From: Thiospirillum jenense
GTDB lineage: Bacteria > Pseudomonadota > Gammaproteobacteria > Chromatiales > Chromatiaceae
Assembly: GCF_014145225.1 (NCBI RefSeq)
Contig: NZ_JABVCQ010000019.1
Span: 1 to 63,784 of the forward strand
Length of the DNA stretch: 63,784 nt
Direction: 5' to 3'
Part shown: piece by piece, positions 48,414 through 61,238 of the stretch
Numbering within the stretch: the first letter of the stretch is position 1
How the letters are laid out: every line of letters begins with the position of its first letter
Position numbers and translations under genes: made by a program
The notes under the pieces: generated by a model
Told to the model about the DNA's origin: nothing
The model's input: only the letters and a program-made list of their open reading frames with translations
Database searches by the model: none

Positions 48414-49703
48414 TTAAGCCGCCGCATCGAGCGGCCGACCGTGCTTGATGAGATGTTCAAATTCGTGGCGGTAGTGCTTCAAAAAACTCTGCACCGGCAT
48501 CGCCGCCGCATCGCCCAGTGCGCAAATCGTGCGCCCGCCAATTCGTCCGGCAACGCTATCGAGTAACGCCAAGTCGCTCATCTGGCCGTGACCGTGCAAA
48601 ATACGATGTAACACTCGCGCCAACCAGCCCGTGCCTTCCCGACACGGCGTACACTGTCCGCAAGACTCGTGCGCGTAAAAATGTGCCAAATTAGCCAGCA
48701 CCTTGACCATGCAAGTGCCTTCGGCAATCACGATCACCGCACCTGAGCCGAGCATCGTACCTGCTTTGGCGAGGCTGTCGTAATCCATGTCCAATTGCAA
48801 CATGATCTCACCCGGCAGCACCGGCACGGATGACCCGCCCGGAATCACCGCTTTGAGTTGACGCCCATCTTTCACGCCGCCCGCCAACGCTAATAATTCA
48901 CGGAAGGGTGTGCCTAATGGCACTTCAAAATTGCCCGGCTGATTCACATGCCCGGTAACTGAAAATAATTTCAATCCACCATTATTCGGGCGACCCTGAT
49001 CTAAAAACCATTGTCCGCCGCGTTCGAGAATCACCGGTACTGAGGCCAGCGTTTCGGTATTATTAATGGTCGTGGGGCGGCCGAATAAACCCGATTGCGC
49101 CGGGAAAGGTGGTTTATAACGCGGCTGGCCTTTTTTACCTTCAATTGATTCTAATAACGCTGTTTCTTCACCGCAAACATACGCCCCGGCGCCGCGATGA
49201 ACATACAAATCAAAATCAATTCCAGAGCCGAGGATATTTTTACCAATGAACCCCGCCGCATAGGCTTCTTGAATAGCCGCTTCAAAATGCGCAATGGGTT
49301 CATAAAACTCGCCACGAATATAATTATAACCAACCGTCGCACCAATACAATAACCGGCAATTGCCATACCTTCGATCAATTGATGCGGGTTATAGCGCAA
49401 AATATCACGATCTTTACAGGTACCGGGCTCGCCTTCATCAGAATTACACACAATGTATTTCTGTCCCGGCGCCTTGCGTGGCATAAAACTCCATTTCAAA
49501 CCGGTGGGAAAACCCGCGCCGCCGCGCCCGCGCAATACAGACAGTTTTAATTCTTCAATAATGCCTTCTGGTTCTAACCGCTCAGTCAGAATACGTTCCC
49601 ATTGTTGATAACCACCAAGACTACGATACGCAGCCAGGCTATGACGCACCGTTTCATTCAAGTGCATCGTGCGGAAGCAAACTGTATTTTGATTGTCAAC
49701 CAT
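48414..49703 (-). CDS. nuoF: NADH-quinone oxidoreductase subunit F
   Basis: A 429-residue subunit that oxidises NADH. The NADH-binding [13 protein letters not shown], the FMN-binding region with YNYIRGEFY and [12 protein letters not shown], and the N3 [4Fe-4S] motif [12 protein letters not shown] are all in place. Length is typical. It follows nuoE after 18 bp. Confidence 0.97.
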   Translation of the reverse strand: MVDNQNTVCFRTMHLNETVRHSLAAYRSLGGYQQWERILTERLEPEGIIEELKLSVLRGRGGAGFPTGLKWSFMPRKAPGQKYIVCNSDEGEPGTCKDRDILRYNPHQLIEGMAIAGYCIGATVGYNYIRGEFYEPIAHFEAAIQEAYAAGFIGKNILGSGIDFDLYVHRGAGAYVCGEETALLESIEGKKGQPRYKPPFPAQSGLFGRPTTINNTETLASVPVILERGGQWFLDQGRPNNGGLKLFSVTGHVNQPGNFEVPLGTPFRELLALAGGVKDGRQLKAVIPGGSSVPVLPGEIMLQLDMDYDSLAKAGTMLGSGAVIVIAEGTCMVKVLANLAHFYAHESCGQCTPCREGTGWLARVLHRILHGHGQMSDLALLDSVAGRIGGRTICALGDAAAMPVQSFLKHYRHEFEHLIKHGRPLDAAA

Positions 49704-49721
49704 GAGACTGCTTCAGCCTAT

Positions 49722-50249
49722 TTAATCCAATTCATCAATCAATTGATCGAGCGCCGCTGGAGTTAAACGCTCGTGATAAGTTTTATCAATTAACACGACG
49801 GGCGCATCTTTACACGCCCCCAAGCATTCAAACTCTTTAAACGTCACCTTACCATCCGAAGTGGTGCCGCCCGCTGCCACGCCGTATTTATGTTCAATAT
49901 GCGTTAATAATTCATCACTGCCATTTAATAAACAAGAAATGCTATTGCACACACAGACTTTATGCCGCCCAACCGGTTCCAAATCATACATGCCATAAAA
50001 ACTGGCGACTTCATATACCGCAATCGGTGGCATATCTAAATAAGCGGCCACCTGATCCATTAACGCTATTGTCAAACAACCGCCATTGGCATCTTGCACG
50101 AGAGTTAATGAAGCCATAACCGCAGATTGTTTGCGTTCAGCCGGGTATTTAGCAATTTCATTCTCAATTGCCGTGCGAAGTTCCGCCGTGAATAACGCTT
50201 GTTTATCACCGGTATAAAGCTGTGCGGGCGGCGCAGTGCGAAAACTCAT
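49722..50249 (-). CDS. nuoE: NADH-quinone oxidoreductase subunit E
   Basis: A 175-residue thioredoxin-like subunit with a [2Fe-2S] cluster (N1a) bound by CVCNSISC and CLGACKDAP. It sits on NuoF in the peripheral arm. The start codon shares one base with the nuoD stop. Length and motifs are standard. Confidence 0.97.
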   Translation of the reverse strand: MSFRTAPPAQLYTGDKQALFTAELRTAIENEIAKYPAERKQSAVMASLTLVQDANGGCLTIALMDQVAAYLDMPPIAVYEVASFYGMYDLEPVGRHKVCVCNSISCLLNGSDELLTHIEHKYGVAAGGTTSDGKVTFKEFECLGACKDAPVVLIDKTYHERLTPAALDQLIDELD

Positions 50250-51508
50250 TAGCGATCAATCTCCCCGAAGACTATATCCATCGTGCCAATAATTGCCACG
50301 ACATCAGCCAGCATGTGTCCTTTCGCCATTTCATTCATCGCTGCCAAATGTGGAAAGCCGGGCGCCCGCACTTTTAAACGATAGGGTTTATTCGCGCCAT
50401 CGGCAATGATGTAGCAACCAAACTCACCTTTTGGTGCCTCCACAGCGGCATAGACTTCACCCGCCGGCGGGCAATAACCTTCAGTGAATAATTTGAAATG
50501 GTGAATTAACGCCTCCATGTCTTCTTTCACTTTTGCCCGTGTTGGCGGCGCAATTTTATGGTCATCAATCATCACTGGTCCGGGGTGATGACGCAACCAC
50601 TCGACGCATTGTTGAATAATGCGATTTGATTGCCGCATCTCTTCAATACGCACGAGATAACGATCATAACAATCGCCGTTCTGACCAATAGGAATATCGA
50701 ATTGAACTTGATCGTAAGCGGCATACGGTTGTTTTTTACGCAAATCCCACGCAATACCCGACCCGCGCAACATCGGCCCAGTAAAACCTAATGCTTTCGC
50801 CCGCTCAGGTGTAACCACACCAATTCCAACCGTGCGCTGTTTCCAAATACGATTATCGGTTAATAGCGTTTCGTATTCATCAATTAACGCCGGAAAGCGT
50901 TGACTAAAATCGGCAATAAAATCGAGCAATGAACCGCCGCGAGCGCGATTCAGTTTTTTCATATCCCGCCGACTGTGCCATTGCGATGACCGCTCGGGAA
51001 ATTGTGGCATTTGATCGGGCAAATCTCGATGAACACCACCCGGGCGATAATAGGTGGCATGAAGCCGCGCACCGGACACCGCTTCATAGCAATCCATTAA
51101 ATCTTCGCGTTCACGGAAACAATACAGGAATACGCTCATAGCACCAATATCCAGTGCATGAGCGCCTAACCACATTAAATGATTCAGGACGCGGGTTATT
51201 TCATCAAATAGTGTGCGAATATAATGGGCGCGAATTGGCGGATCAATGCCCAGCAACTTTTCAATCGCACGGACATAGCCATGTTCATTGCACATCATAG
51301 ACACATAATCCAGCCGATCCATATAACCAATGCTTTGATTAAATGGCTTGTACTCGGCTAATTTTTCCGTGCCGCGATGTAATAAACCAATATGCGGATC
51401 GGCGCGTTCAATGACCTCGCCATCCATTTCTAATACTAGACGCAAAACGCCGTGTGCTGCTGGATGCTGCGGACCAAAATTGAGGGTGTAATTGCGAATC
51501 TCAGGCAT
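50249..51508 (-). CDS. nuoD: NADH-quinone oxidoreductase subunit D
   Basis: A 419-residue subunit related to the large subunit of NiFe hydrogenases but without metal. The N-terminal [13 protein letters not shown] holds the quinone-site His; the C-terminus ends with [14 protein letters not shown]. It forms the quinone pocket with NuoB. It is separate from nuoC, not fused, overlapping it by 8 bp. Confidence 0.97.
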   Translation of the reverse strand: MPEIRNYTLNFGPQHPAAHGVLRLVLEMDGEVIERADPHIGLLHRGTEKLAEYKPFNQSIGYMDRLDYVSMMCNEHGYVRAIEKLLGIDPPIRAHYIRTLFDEITRVLNHLMWLGAHALDIGAMSVFLYCFREREDLMDCYEAVSGARLHATYYRPGGVHRDLPDQMPQFPERSSQWHSRRDMKKLNRARGGSLLDFIADFSQRFPALIDEYETLLTDNRIWKQRTVGIGVVTPERAKALGFTGPMLRGSGIAWDLRKKQPYAAYDQVQFDIPIGQNGDCYDRYLVRIEEMRQSNRIIQQCVEWLRHHPGPVMIDDHKIAPPTRAKVKEDMEALIHHFKLFTEGYCPPAGEVYAAVEAPKGEFGCYIIADGANKPYRLKVRAPGFPHLAAMNEMAKGHMLADVVAIIGTMDIVFGEIDR

Positions 51509-52226
51509 GGTTATCTCCCGAGGCCGCTGGATGATTCGGGTGCGTCAAATAACGACCATCATCGCGGGTGACACGCGGCACTAATACACGCGGCGCAATC
51601 GTTACCGGCTCATAAATCACGCGCCGTTGGTCAGGATCATAACGCATAGCGACATGTCCGCTTAATGGAAAATCTTTACGGAATGGATGACCAATAAACC
51701 CGTAATCAGTCAAAATGCGGCGCAGGTCGGGATGACCGTCAAATAAAATACCGAATAGATCGAAGGCTTCGCGTTCAAACCAATCCGCGACTGGCCAAAT
51801 ATCAATGACTGATGTCACACGCGGTTGTTGCGCATCGGCATATACGCGCACCCGCAAGCGCCGATTGGTTTGCAATGAAAGTAAATGATAAACGACGGCA
51901 AAGCGTTGTGAATTATGATTATCAATCACAGGATCACGGTCAACTGCTCGCCCAAAACCATCTGTTGCAGCGGCAGTGGTTTCCCATTCACTCTGCCCAT
52001 AAGCGGCGTAATCAACCCCGCATAAATCAATCAATTGTTCAAAACAAAAGTCTTGATGATCGCGCAGCGTTAAACAAATATGACTGAGGTGATGAGCAGG
52101 AACAACCAGCGTCACTTCACTCGGCGCAGTGAATAAAGCACATCCGTATTGAGCAAAGTGTTTATTCAGCGACAACGCGAGTGTATCAAGCCGCGCATCA
52201 CCTGTGGTTAAAGCTGAATCAATCAT
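51501..52226 (-). CDS. nuoC: NADH-quinone oxidoreductase subunit C
   Basis: A 241-residue peripheral subunit of the 30-kDa family. The signature [20 protein letters not shown] (in part) identifies it. It supports NuoD and NuoI. Slightly longer than some relatives due to an insert near residues 75-105. It overlaps nuoD by 8 bp. Confidence 0.96.
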   Translation of the reverse strand: MIDSALTTGDARLDTLALSLNKHFAQYGCALFTAPSEVTLVVPAHHLSHICLTLRDHQDFCFEQLIDLCGVDYAAYGQSEWETTAAATDGFGRAVDRDPVIDNHNSQRFAVVYHLLSLQTNRRLRVRVYADAQQPRVTSVIDIWPVADWFEREAFDLFGILFDGHPDLRRILTDYGFIGHPFRKDFPLSGHVAMRYDPDQRRVIYEPVTIAPRVLVPRVTRDDGRYLTHPNHPAASGDNHA

Positions 52227-52256
52227 AACTGAATAATCACCACGGTGTCTCTTAAT

Positions 52257-52733
52257 CTAACGAGCAATGGTATTAGTACGACGGATTTTATTTTGCAACT
52301 GCAAAATACCATACAGCAATGCTTCAGCGGTTGGCGGGCAACCTGGTACATAAATATCAACGGGAATAATCCGATCACACCCGCGTACCACCGAATAAGA
52401 ATAATGATAATAACCACCACCATTGGCGCATGAACCCATTGAAATGACCCAACGTGGTTCAGCCATTTGATCGTACACTTTACGCAAGGCCGGCGCCATT
52501 TTATTCACGAGCGTTCCGGCGACAATCATCACATCCGATTGTCTGGGGCTGGGGCGGAAGATAATACCAAATCGGTCAAGATCATAACGCGCTGCGCCCG
52601 CGTGCATCATTTCAACCGCACAACAGGCTAAACCAAATGTCATTGGCCATAATGAACCGGTGCGCGCCCAATTGATGAGCTTATCTGCGCTAGTGGTGAC
52701 AAATCCCTGTTCAAGAATGCCTTCAATACCCAT
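52257..52733 (-). CDS. nuoB: NADH-quinone oxidoreductase subunit B
   Basis: I start this 158-residue protein at 52733 ([11 protein letters not shown]), matching the usual N-terminus; a longer frame to 52787 would overlap nuoA. It binds the last cluster (N2) with C37-C38 in GLACCAVE, the Cys in GSCANGG and that in PGCPPTAEA. It hands electrons to the quinone. Confidence 0.97.
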   Translation of the reverse strand: MGIEGILEQGFVTTSADKLINWARTGSLWPMTFGLACCAVEMMHAGAARYDLDRFGIIFRPSPRQSDVMIVAGTLVNKMAPALRKVYDQMAEPRWVISMGSCANGGGYYHYSYSVVRGCDRIIPVDIYVPGCPPTAEALLYGILQLQNKIRRTNTIAR

Positions 52734-52737
52734 GTAT

Positions 52738-53094
52738 CTACTCCCACTCCAAGGCGCCTTTTTTCCATTCGTAAATAAACCCGACAACTAAAATGCCAAG
52801 AAATACGAACATCGCCATAAATCCTGCCATGCCGAGTTCTTTCACGACAATCGCCCACGGGAATAAAAAGGCAATTTCTAAATCAAATACAATAAATAAA
52901 ATGGCCACAAGATAATAACGCACATCAAACTGCATTCGTGCATTCTCAAATGCCGCAAAGCCGCATTCGTAAGGAGAATCCTTTTCGGCATAAGCCCGCC
53001 GTGGACCAAGTAACGAACCCAAAATGGGTGGTGCGATACTAATCAAGGACGCGACAAGGATGAAAATCAGGATGTGCAAATAATTATCAAGCAC
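52738..53094 (-). CDS. nuoA: NADH-quinone oxidoreductase subunit A
   Basis: A 118-residue membrane subunit with three helices. The loop containing [20 protein letters not shown] (in part) with the conserved Cys is typical. First gene of the nuo operon; the promoter should be in the roughly 100 bp before it, just past tRNA-Leu. Confidence 0.96.
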   Translation of the reverse strand: MLDNYLHILIFILVASLISIAPPILGSLLGPRRAYAEKDSPYECGFAAFENARMQFDVRYYLVAILFIVFDLEIAFLFPWAIVVKELGMAGFMAMFVFLGILVVGFIYEWKKGALEWE

Positions 53095-53193
53095 CTGCGT
53101 TTATCCTCGTTTGAAGGATGGGCGGTCATTAAATACCGCTCATCATGGTTGATCTAAATGATTAGCGTAACAAAAAAATCTTAAATGAACATT

Positions 53194-53278
53194 TGGTACC
53201 GACGGCCGGGCTCGAACCGGCACGGCTTGCGCCACTGCCCCCTCAAGACAGCGTGTCTACCAATTCCACCACGTCGGC
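53194..53278 (-). tRNA. tRNA-Leu (anticodon GAG)
   Basis: On the minus strand: acceptor GCCGACG with CGTCGGT (terminal G-U pair), D arm, anticodon loop TTGAGGG giving GAG, a long variable arm, T-loop TTCGAGC, and encoded CCA at 53194-53196. Class II tRNA of 85 nt. Its place between secG and nuoA is the usual one in many proteobacteria. Confidence 0.95.
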
Positions 53279-53302
53279 TTTAATTTTGTAATTACCTTAC
53301 CG

Positions 53303-53872
53303 CTATTGCAATTTATTAGGTTCAATCGCAGTTTCCGATGGCTTCACTGTATCACTATTATTTTTATCGCCACCGTCTTGTCGAGTCTCATCAATTGCAT
53401 TAGTCGGCGTTGCTGTATTCGATTCTGCTGCTGGTGATTGCACCGGCGGCGGAATAACCGGTTCATCATCAACAGCTGGCTGGCTAACTGCCTGTTCCAT
53501 AGGAATAGCTGGCAAATCTGAATTAGATTGATTCGTGATCGGCGGCAACTGGTCACGATTGACAGTTACCTTTAATGGCGAGTCATCCGAATTGTTCGGT
53601 GCGGGAATAGCCACCTCGTCCATTAAACCTTTTGGCTCTCCGACCTGCGACGCATAGTAAGCAAGTATGATACTTGTTAGAAAAAACAAAGTTGCCAAAA
53701 TAGACGTAGTGCGCGACAAAAAGTTGCCAGACCCACGCGCACCAAATACCGTCGCTGATGCACCGCTGCCGAATGCCGCGCCGGCATCTGCACCCTTGCC
53801 ATGTTGAATTAACACTAAACCAATTAGGCCTAATGCTAATAACAAGTGAACGACAGTCAATAATGTTTGCAT
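53303..53872 (-). CDS. secG: Protein translocase subunit SecG with an extended tail
   Basis: A 189-residue protein. The first 85 residues are a normal SecG: helix 1, the LIQHGKGADAGAAFGSG loop, and helix 2 (about 55-72). SecG is usually 75-130 residues; here about 100 further residues form a Pro/Ser/Asn/Asp-rich hydrophilic tail with no visible domain. It helps SecYEG cycle during export. It lies between tpiA and tRNA-Leu, a conserved arrangement. Confidence 0.93.
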   Translation of the reverse strand: MQTLLTVVHLLLALGLIGLVLIQHGKGADAGAAFGSGASATVFGARGSGNFLSRTTSILATLFFLTSIILAYYASQVGEPKGLMDEVAIPAPNNSDDSPLKVTVNRDQLPPITNQSNSDLPAIPMEQAVSQPAVDDEPVIPPPVQSPAAESNTATPTNAIDETRQDGGDKNNSDTVKPSETAIEPNKLQ

Positions 53873-53907
53873 TTAGAAAAAAACCAAAACTCACACGACA
53901 AGTAAAA

Positions 53908-54684
53908 TTAAACTGCTGTTGCTTTCACAGCCGCGTCTCCTGCTTGACAAATGGCAAGAAACTCATCGGCTTTTAATGACGCACCACCAATTAACCCACC
54001 ATCAATATCAGGTTGCATGATTAGTTCCAACGCATTATTAGATTTCATGCTGCCACCGTACAGGATGCGCACTTGAGATGCAACTGGTTGGCTGTGCGCT
54101 GCAATACGAGTACGCAAAAACGCATGAACTTCTTGCGCTTGCTCAGGCGTCGCGGTCAAACCCGTACCAATTGCCCACACAGGTTCGTAGGCAATGACAC
54201 CTTTAGCGAGCGCGTCAACACCATTTAATTCGATTACTGCGTCTAAATGCCGCGCTACGATTGCCTCAGTTTGCCCTTGTTGACGTTCAGTTAATGATTC
54301 GCCAACACACAAAATAGGCGTCAGTTCATTGGCGATTGCTTGGGCATATTTGCGCGCAATCATTGCATCAGTTTCTGCATTAAATTGCCGCCGTTCCGAA
54401 TGACCAATAATGACATAATGACAGCCAAAGTCTTTTAGCATTTTCACCGATACTTGCCCAGTGAACGCGCCATCATTTTCAAACGCAACATCTTGAGCGC
54501 CATAACGAATTGGCGTTCCAGCAAGTAATTCTTCAAGCAAATAAAGATACGGAAACGGGGCGCAAACGGCGAGTTCAGTCGCCTGAATACCCCCACTAGA
54601 CGCCTTAATTCCCATCAACAGTTCCGCCACGAAGGCTTTACTGCCATTCATCTTCCAGTTACCAGCAACTAACGGTTGTCGCAT
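53908..54684 (-). CDS. tpiA: Triosephosphate isomerase
   Basis: A 258-residue enzyme interconverting dihydroxyacetone phosphate and glyceraldehyde 3-phosphate. I start at 54684 because MRQPLVAGNWKMNG is the family N-terminus and a GGAGG site lies about 12 bp before; the longer frame to 54780 adds non-conserved residues. Catalytic residues: Lys11 (NWKMNG), His in GHSERR, Glu in AYEPVWAIGTG. Length is normal. Confidence 0.97.
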   Translation of the reverse strand: MRQPLVAGNWKMNGSKAFVAELLMGIKASSGGIQATELAVCAPFPYLYLLEELLAGTPIRYGAQDVAFENDGAFTGQVSVKMLKDFGCHYVIIGHSERRQFNAETDAMIARKYAQAIANELTPILCVGESLTERQQGQTEAIVARHLDAVIELNGVDALAKGVIAYEPVWAIGTGLTATPEQAQEVHAFLRTRIAAHSQPVASQVRILYGGSMKSNNALELIMQPDIDGGLIGGASLKADEFLAICQAGDAAVKATAV

Positions 54685-55162
54685 CGCGCATTCCTCCCAA
54701 AAAGAGTTGTGCATACTAGCCTCATTGGCGGCAGGCCGCAACTCCCTCGAATGGGCAGGGGGGAGGCACTGGCAGGTCAATTCTCTGCGCCATTATCAAG
54801 CAGCGAATCTTGATAAATAAATATGGCAATTGTTGAATTGACCTAATCGTTCAAAGATTATCGCTAACAACCGAATCAGCTAATTGCTAATTTTTGGCTA
54901 TTAAGCGAATTTACACAGCATCAACCGCCGCAAGTTGTATTAGCAATATTCAGCGGTTTAATTAGATTAAATAGAATTAAATGTGCAGACTACAGGCGCC
55001 AATTTCACCGCCGGCGTAAATAATATTAGTGAAAGCGATACACTGTGATAGTGGCATCACTGCCCGTCCTGCCTTATCATGCCGTCGCAGTTTAGCAACG
55101 TGACTGCGTTCAGTGTCTCCCAGATTCCCATCCCGTTTTTTGTCTTTTAAGCGAGGTCTTCC
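54685..55162. other. Divergent intergenic region between tpiA and gltB
   Basis: About 480 bp with no gene I can support. It should carry promoters for tpiA-secG (leftward) and gltB (rightward). A GCGAGG ribosome binding site lies just before the gltB ATG. The middle part (54830-54990) is AT-rich. I see no riboswitch, RNA hairpin with T-tract or repeat from the other parts of the window. Confidence 0.5.
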
Positions 55163-58100
55163 ATGAACCTTGGTGACTTTCCCCACGCGCAGGGACTGTA
55201 TGATCCCGCCCGCGAACACGATGCCTGCGGGGTTGGTTTCGTGTGCCATATCAAGAACATACGCAGCCATCGCATCGTCGCGCAAGGTCTGGAAATCCTC
55301 GAACGGCTCAACCATCGCGGCGCTGTCGGAGCGGATCCCAAAGCCGGCGACGGCGCGGGCATTTTATTACAAATTCCAGACGAATTTTTCCGCGCCCAAG
55401 TCAATTTCACCCTACCACCGCCGGGGCAATACGGCGTCGGCATGGTGTTTTTGCCGCGTGATCCAGCCGTCCGCGCTGACATGGAGGCGACGATTGAACG
55501 CCACCTGCGCAACGGCGGGCAAACGCTGTTGGGCTGGCGCGATGTGCCGGTGGATAATCAAGATTTGGGTTTAAGCGTATTACCGACCGAACCACTTATT
55601 CGGCAACTCTTTATTGGACGGGGCGATAATTGCGCCGATCAAGATGCGTTTGAACGGCAGTTATTTGTCATTCGCAAGCGTATGGATAATGAAATACGGG
55701 CGGCTGGCTATAAAAAAACTGCCTATTATGTCGTGTCATTATCATCGCGCACTATCGTGTATAAAGGTATGTTATTGGCGCATCAAGTCGGCAATTATTA
55801 CCGCGATCTCAAACATGAAGAGTTCACCTCCGCATTAGCATTGGTGCATCAACGCTTTTCAACCAATACCTTCCCCACCTGGGATTTAGCTCACCCATTC
55901 CGCATGATTTGCCATAATGGCGAAATCAATACCCTGCGCGGTAATGTCAATTGGATGGCAGCGCGGCGGCATACGATGGCCTCGGAAATCCTCGGCGCTG
56001 ATTTGGACACCATTTGGCCACTCATTCCCGAAGGTCAATCCGATTCCGCCTGCTTTGATAATGCACTGGAATTGTTAGTCATGGGCGGCTATTCATTAGC
56101 CCACGCCATGATGTTGTTAATTCCAGAAGCCTGGTACGGCAATCAGTTAATGGACGAACAGCGTCGCGCCTTTTACGAATACCACGCCGCGTTAATGGAA
56201 CCCTGGGATGGCCCCGCCGCCATTGCTTTTACCGACGGCCGCCAAATTGGCGCCACGCTGGATCGTAATGGATTGCGCCCGGCGCGCTATTTGGTCACGG
56301 ATGATGATTTAGTCGTCATGGCATCAGAAATGGGCGTATTAGACATTCCCGCCGAGCGTATTATTAAAAAATGGCGCCTGCAACCGGGCAAGATGTTTTT
56401 AATTGATCTTGAACAGGGGCGTATTATTGACGATGCCGAAATCAAAGCCACGTTAGCCAATGCCCAACCCTATCGGGAATGGTTAGAATTAACTCAAATC
56501 CATTTGGATGAACTGCCCACTGATGTCGCGCCCATGGCGCCGGCGGAAGATGTCTTACTCGATGCGCAACAGGCATTTGGTTATACGCAAGAAGATATTA
56601 AATTCCTGCTATTGCCAATGGTATTAACCGGTCAAGAAGCCATTGGTTCAATGGGCGCCGATAATCCCCCCTCGGTCTTATCAGCGCGCTCGCGGCATCT
56701 TTCGACTTATTTCAAACAAAACTTTGCGCAAGTCACCAATCCACCCATTGATCCCATTCGAGAAGAATTGGTGATGTCATTGGTGTCGTTAATTGGCCCG
56801 CGGCCCAATTTATTAGGGTTGAGTGAAGCCGGCAAACATTGGCGCTTAGAAGTCAATCAACCAATCCTGACCAATGAAGATTTAGAACGCATTCGCCATA
56901 TTCAAGATAATTCTGGCGGAGCATTCCGCACGAAAAATCTCAATATCGTTTATGCGGCAATTGAAGGCGTGGCGGGCATGGCGCCGGCATTAGAACGTTT
57001 ATGTTTTGATGCCGAGCGGGCGGTATTAGCTGGGTACAACATTTTAATTCTCTCCGACCGCAATACCAACCGTGATTTCATTCCCATTCCATCGCTGTTG
57101 GCCACCTCGGCTGTGCATCATCATTTAATTCGCCGTGGCCTGCGCACCAGTGCCGGATTAGTAGTCGAAACCGGCGCCGCATTAGAGGTGCATCATTTCG
57201 CCGCCTTAGCCGGTTATGGTGCCGAAGCCATTAACCCGTATTTGGCATTTGACACCATTCAAGCGCAATTAACTCGTCTGCCGGAGCGCATGAACTTTGA
57301 TGAAGCGCAGCGGCGGTATATTAGCGCTGTTGGTAAAGGATTGAAAAAAGTCATGTCTAAAATGGGCATTTCGACTTTCCAATCCTATTGTGGTGCGCAG
57401 ATTTTTGATGCGATTGGATTAAATCGTGGTTTTATTGAGCAGTATTTTACTGGCACGGCCAGCATGATTGAAGGAATTGGATTAGAAGAAGTCGCGCAAG
57501 AAGCCGTTCAATGGCACAGTCGCGGCTATGGGAATGAATTGATTTTGCAGCGCCATTTAGATGTCGGCGGTGATTATGCGTATCGGTTGCGCGGTGAAGA
57601 TCATGTTTGGACGCCAGAAACCATTGCTAAATTGCAACACGCCACGCGGACGCAGGATGTAAAAACCTATCGTGAATACGCCGATTTAATTAACGAACAG
57701 AATGAACGGTTATTAACACTGCGCGGTTTAATGCAATTCAAATGGGCAGATAATCCATTGCCATTAGATGAAGTTGAGCCGGCGGTGGAGATTGTTAAAC
57801 GCTTTGCAACTGGCGCCATGTCATTCGGTTCTATTAGTTATGAAGCGCATTCGACGCTTGCCCGTGCAATGAATCAGATTGGCGCTAAATCAAATACCGG
57901 TGAGGGCGGTGAAGAGCCGGAGCGTTATCAACCCTTATTAGATGGTTCAATGAACCCTGAACGCTCGGCAATTAAACAAGTCGCCTCAGGTCGCTTTGGT
58001 GTCACGATTGATTATTTGGTGAATGCTGACGATATTCAAATAAAAATAGCGCAAGGTGCGAAACCAGGTGAGGGTGGTCAATTGCCCGGTCATAAGGTGG

Positions 58101-59779
58101 ATGTGCGCATTGCGCGGGTACGTCATTCAACGCCCGGCGTCGGTTTAATCTCGCCACCGCCCCACCATGATATTTATTCAATTGAAGATTTAGCGCAATT
58201 GATTCACGATTTGAAAAACGCCAATCCCAAAGCGCGTATTTCAGTCAAATTAGTGTCAGAAGTCGGCGTTGGCACGGTCGCAGCCGGCGTTTCAAAAGCC
58301 CATGCCGATCATGTCACCATTGCCGGGTATGATGGCGGCACCGGTGCGAGTCCATTAACTTCAATTAAACATGCCGGCAGCCCCTGGGAAATAGGATTAG
58401 CTGAAACGCATCAAACATTGGTATTAAATCGGCTACGCGGGCGTATTGCCGTCCAAGTAGATGGTGGATTGCGCACCGGCCGTGATGTGGTGATTGGTGC
58501 ATTATTAGGTGCGGATGAATTCGGCTTTGCCACCGCGCCGTTAATTGTCGCCGGTTGTATTATGATGCGCAAATGTCATTTAAATACCTGTCCGGTCGGC
58601 GTGGCCACCCAAGACCCCGAATTGCGCAAAAAGTTCACTGGTCAACCAGAACATTTAATTAACTTCTTCTTTTTCATTGCCGAGGAAGTGCGCGAGTTAA
58701 TGGCAAAACTCGGATTTCGGACAATGAATGAAATGATTGGTCAAATGGATCGGTTAGAAATGCGGGCGGCGATTGCGCATTGGAAAGCAAAAGGATTGGA
58801 TTATTCGCGCTTATTGTATAAGCCAGAAGTCGGGGCGGAAGTTGCTATACACCAATGCGAAACGCAAGATCACGGATTAGATCAGGCGCTCGATCATCAA
58901 TTGATTCAAGCAGCCGAAGCGGCATTAACTCGGCGGCAACCAGTGCGAATTGACATGGCAATCAAGAATTATAATCGCACCTTTGGTACGTTGTTATCTG
59001 GGCGGGTTGCGGAGCGCTATGGTCATGCCGGATTACCCGATGACACCATTTATATTCGCGCCACTGGCGTGGGCGGTCAATCATTCGGCGCGTGGTTAGC
59101 GCATGGCGTCACGATTGAATTAGAAGGTGAAGCGAATGATTACGTCGGTAAAGGATTATCGGGTGGCCGTATTATTATTTATCCGCCGCGTCATTCAGGC
59201 ATTACCTGCGCCGAAGACAACATTTTAATTGGCAATACCGTATTATACGGGGCAATTAGCGGTGAATGTTTCTTTCGCGGCGTTGCGGGTGAACGCTTTT
59301 GCGTGCGCAATTCGGGTGCGATTGCAGTGATTGAAGGCGTGGGCGATCATGGATGCGAATACATGACCGGCGGAGTCATGGTTTGTTTAGGCATGACCGG
59401 ACGCAATTTTGCCGCCGGTATGTCGGGCGGTATTGCGTATGTCTTTGATGAAGCGGGTACTTTTAAACAGCGCTGTAATACCAGCATGGTGGAATTGGAA
59501 ACCATCACAGAGAATACGTTAGATGTCACTAATGATGAAATTCAACGGGATATGATGCGGTATGACGCGGCGCGTTTATGGCAGTTAATTCAAAAACATG
59601 TCCATTACACGCATTCACAAGTTGGGCAGCGCATTTTAGATAATTGGGAACAGCTGTTGCCAAAGTTTATTAAAGTGATGCCAATTGATTACCGCCACGC
59701 ATTAACACAGTTGCAAGCAAAACGCCGCTTACCACCGCGTGGAATTAAGCCGCAAAAAGGGGTTGCTGAACATGGGTAA
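55163..59779 (+). CDS. gltB: Glutamate synthase (NADPH) large subunit
   Basis: A 1538-residue enzyme that moves the amide of glutamine to 2-oxoglutarate. The N-terminal class II glutaminase domain starts at Cys22 (DACGVGFV) after a 21-residue propeptide that would be removed; the central and FMN-binding synthase domains follow, with the [3Fe-4S] cysteines C1132, C1138 and C1143 in [15 protein letters not shown], and a C-terminal beta-helix domain with many G-rich turns. Length is standard. It overlaps gltD by 8 bp. Confidence 0.98.
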   Translation: MNLGDFPHAQGLYDPAREHDACGVGFVCHIKNIRSHRIVAQGLEILERLNHRGAVGADPKAGDGAGILLQIPDEFFRAQVNFTLPPPGQYGVGMVFLPRDPAVRADMEATIERHLRNGGQTLLGWRDVPVDNQDLGLSVLPTEPLIRQLFIGRGDNCADQDAFERQLFVIRKRMDNEIRAAGYKKTAYYVVSLSSRTIVYKGMLLAHQVGNYYRDLKHEEFTSALALVHQRFSTNTFPTWDLAHPFRMICHNGEINTLRGNVNWMAARRHTMASEILGADLDTIWPLIPEGQSDSACFDNALELLVMGGYSLAHAMMLLIPEAWYGNQLMDEQRRAFYEYHAALMEPWDGPAAIAFTDGRQIGATLDRNGLRPARYLVTDDDLVVMASEMGVLDIPAERIIKKWRLQPGKMFLIDLEQGRIIDDAEIKATLANAQPYREWLELTQIHLDELPTDVAPMAPAEDVLLDAQQAFGYTQEDIKFLLLPMVLTGQEAIGSMGADNPPSVLSARSRHLSTYFKQNFAQVTNPPIDPIREELVMSLVSLIGPRPNLLGLSEAGKHWRLEVNQPILTNEDLERIRHIQDNSGGAFRTKNLNIVYAAIEGVAGMAPALERLCFDAERAVLAGYNILILSDRNTNRDFIPIPSLLATSAVHHHLIRRGLRTSAGLVVETGAALEVHHFAALAGYGAEAINPYLAFDTIQAQLTRLPERMNFDEAQRRYISAVGKGLKKVMSKMGISTFQSYCGAQIFDAIGLNRGFIEQYFTGTASMIEGIGLEEVAQEAVQWHSRGYGNELILQRHLDVGGDYAYRLRGEDHVWTPETIAKLQHATRTQDVKTYREYADLINEQNERLLTLRGLMQFKWADNPLPLDEVEPAVEIVKRFATGAMSFGSISYEAHSTLARAMNQIGAKSNTGEGGEEPERYQPLLDGSMNPERSAIKQVASGRFGVTIDYLVNADDIQIKIAQGAKPGEGGQLPGHKVDVRIARVRHSTPGVGLISPPPHHDIYSIEDLAQLIHDLKNANPKARISVKLVSEVGVGTVAAGVSKAHADHVTIAGYDGGTGASPLTSIKHAGSPWEIGLAETHQTLVLNRLRGRIAVQVDGGLRTGRDVVIGALLGADEFGFATAPLIVAGCIMMRKCHLNTCPVGVATQDPELRKKFTGQPEHLINFFFFIAEEVRELMAKLGFRTMNEMIGQMDRLEMRAAIAHWKAKGLDYSRLLYKPEVGAEVAIHQCETQDHGLDQALDHQLIQAAEAALTRRQPVRIDMAIKNYNRTFGTLLSGRVAERYGHAGLPDDTIYIRATGVGGQSFGAWLAHGVTIELEGEANDYVGKGLSGGRIIIYPPRHSGITCAEDNILIGNTVLYGAISGECFFRGVAGERFCVRNSGAIAVIEGVGDHGCEYMTGGVMVCLGMTGRNFAAGMSGGIAYVFDEAGTFKQRCNTSMVELETITENTLDVTNDEIQRDMMRYDAARLWQLIQKHVHYTHSQVGQRILDNWEQLLPKFIKVMPIDYRHALTQLQAKRRLPPRGIKPQKGVAEHG

Positions 59780-61238
59780 ACCAACAGGATTTAAAGAATA
59801 CGCCCGCGCTGAATTGCATTATCAACCGGTGCATGAACGCACCGCGCATTATGCAGAATTCACCTTACCATTCGCAGATGGTGAATTAAGTATTCAAGGT
59901 GCGCGCTGTATGGATTGCGGCATTCCTTATTGCCACAACGGCTGTCCGGTGCATAATCTTATTCCTGATTGGAATGATTTGGTTTATCGCCAAGATTGGC
60001 AAGCGGCAATTGAAGTGCTGCATTCAACCAATAACTTTCCTGAATTCACCGGGCGGATTTGTCCGGCGCCCTGTGAAGCGGCTTGCACATTAAATCTGGA
60101 TGATGTGCCAGTGGCAATTAAAACATTGGAATGCGCTATTATTGATCGCGCATGGGAACAGGGTTGGGTTAAACCGCAAGTGCCAGCGCATCGTACGGGT
60201 AAGCGCGTGGCAATTGTTGGATCAGGGCCGGCGGGATTAGCCTGTGCGCAGCAATTAGCGCGAGCGGGTCATGCCGTGTCATTATATGAAAAAGAAGATC
60301 GCATTGGTGGGCTATTGCGTTATGGCATTCCTGATTTCAAATTAAATAAAAAGTTAATTGATCGGCGAATGAGTCAGATGCGTACCGAGGGGGTTGAGTT
60401 TCATACCAATTGCCATATTGGCGTGGATGTACCAGCGCGGCATTTATTAGCGGAACATGATGCCGTTGTATTAGCGGGTGGCGCCGAAAAACCGCGTGAT
60501 ATTGATATTCCCGGGCGCAGTTTTGACGGAATTCATTTTGCACTTGACTTTTTACGCGCTAATTCAAAACGGGTGCAGGGTGTTTTCGTGCCAGATGATG
60601 AGTTTATTAGCGCCGAAGGGTTGCGCGTGGTGGTGATTGGTGGCGGCGACACCGGCTCGGATTGTATTGGTACGTCTATTCGCCATGGGGCGCGCACTGT
60701 GACCCAAATTGAATTATTAGATCGCCCGCCCGAGCGGGAAAATAAAGCCCTGACATGGCCGTATTGGCCGCAGCGGTTTCGCACGTCTTCATCGCAACAA
60801 GAGGGCTGCGAACGGTTATGGAACATTTTGACCAAAGAGTTTATTGCCAATAGCGATGGTCATATTCGCGCATTAAAATATGCACGGGTTCAATGGCACC
60901 AGCAGGCAAATGGACGTTGGGAAATGACTGAAATACCGGGCAGTGAAGCGGAAATGCCCGCGGATTTGGTTTTATTAGCAATGGGATTTTTACATCCCGT
61001 GCATGATGGCATGATTGAAGAATTGCGCGATCATGCGGGATTAGAATTAGATGCGCGTGGCAATGTAAAGGGCACGACGGATGGAATACAAGCGTATCAT
61101 ACTTCTGTTCCAGGTGTATTCACTGCCGGTGATATGCGACGCGGTCAATCATTAGTGGTGTGGGCAATTCGTGAAGGTCGGCAATGCGCCCACGCGGTAG
61201 ATAAATGGTTCATGGGGCAAACCAATTTACCGCGTTGA
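59772..61238 (+). CDS. gltD: Glutamate synthase (NADPH) small subunit
   Basis: A 488-residue flavoprotein supplying electrons to GltB. I start at 59772 ([14 protein letters not shown]); an upstream frame from 59739 lies inside gltB. N-terminal [4Fe-4S] cysteines occur in [14 protein letters not shown] and [10 protein letters not shown]; the FAD-binding [14 protein letters not shown] and NADPH-binding GGGDTGSDC follow. Complete. With GltB it forms the GOGAT pathway for ammonium assimilation. Confidence 0.97.
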   Translation: MGKPTGFKEYARAELHYQPVHERTAHYAEFTLPFADGELSIQGARCMDCGIPYCHNGCPVHNLIPDWNDLVYRQDWQAAIEVLHSTNNFPEFTGRICPAPCEAACTLNLDDVPVAIKTLECAIIDRAWEQGWVKPQVPAHRTGKRVAIVGSGPAGLACAQQLARAGHAVSLYEKEDRIGGLLRYGIPDFKLNKKLIDRRMSQMRTEGVEFHTNCHIGVDVPARHLLAEHDAVVLAGGAEKPRDIDIPGRSFDGIHFALDFLRANSKRVQGVFVPDDEFISAEGLRVVVIGGGDTGSDCIGTSIRHGARTVTQIELLDRPPERENKALTWPYWPQRFRTSSSQQEGCERLWNILTKEFIANSDGHIRALKYARVQWHQQANGRWEMTEIPGSEAEMPADLVLLAMGFLHPVHDGMIEELRDHAGLELDARGNVKGTTDGIQAYHTSVPGVFTAGDMRRGQSLVVWAIREGRQCAHAVDKWFMGQTNLPR

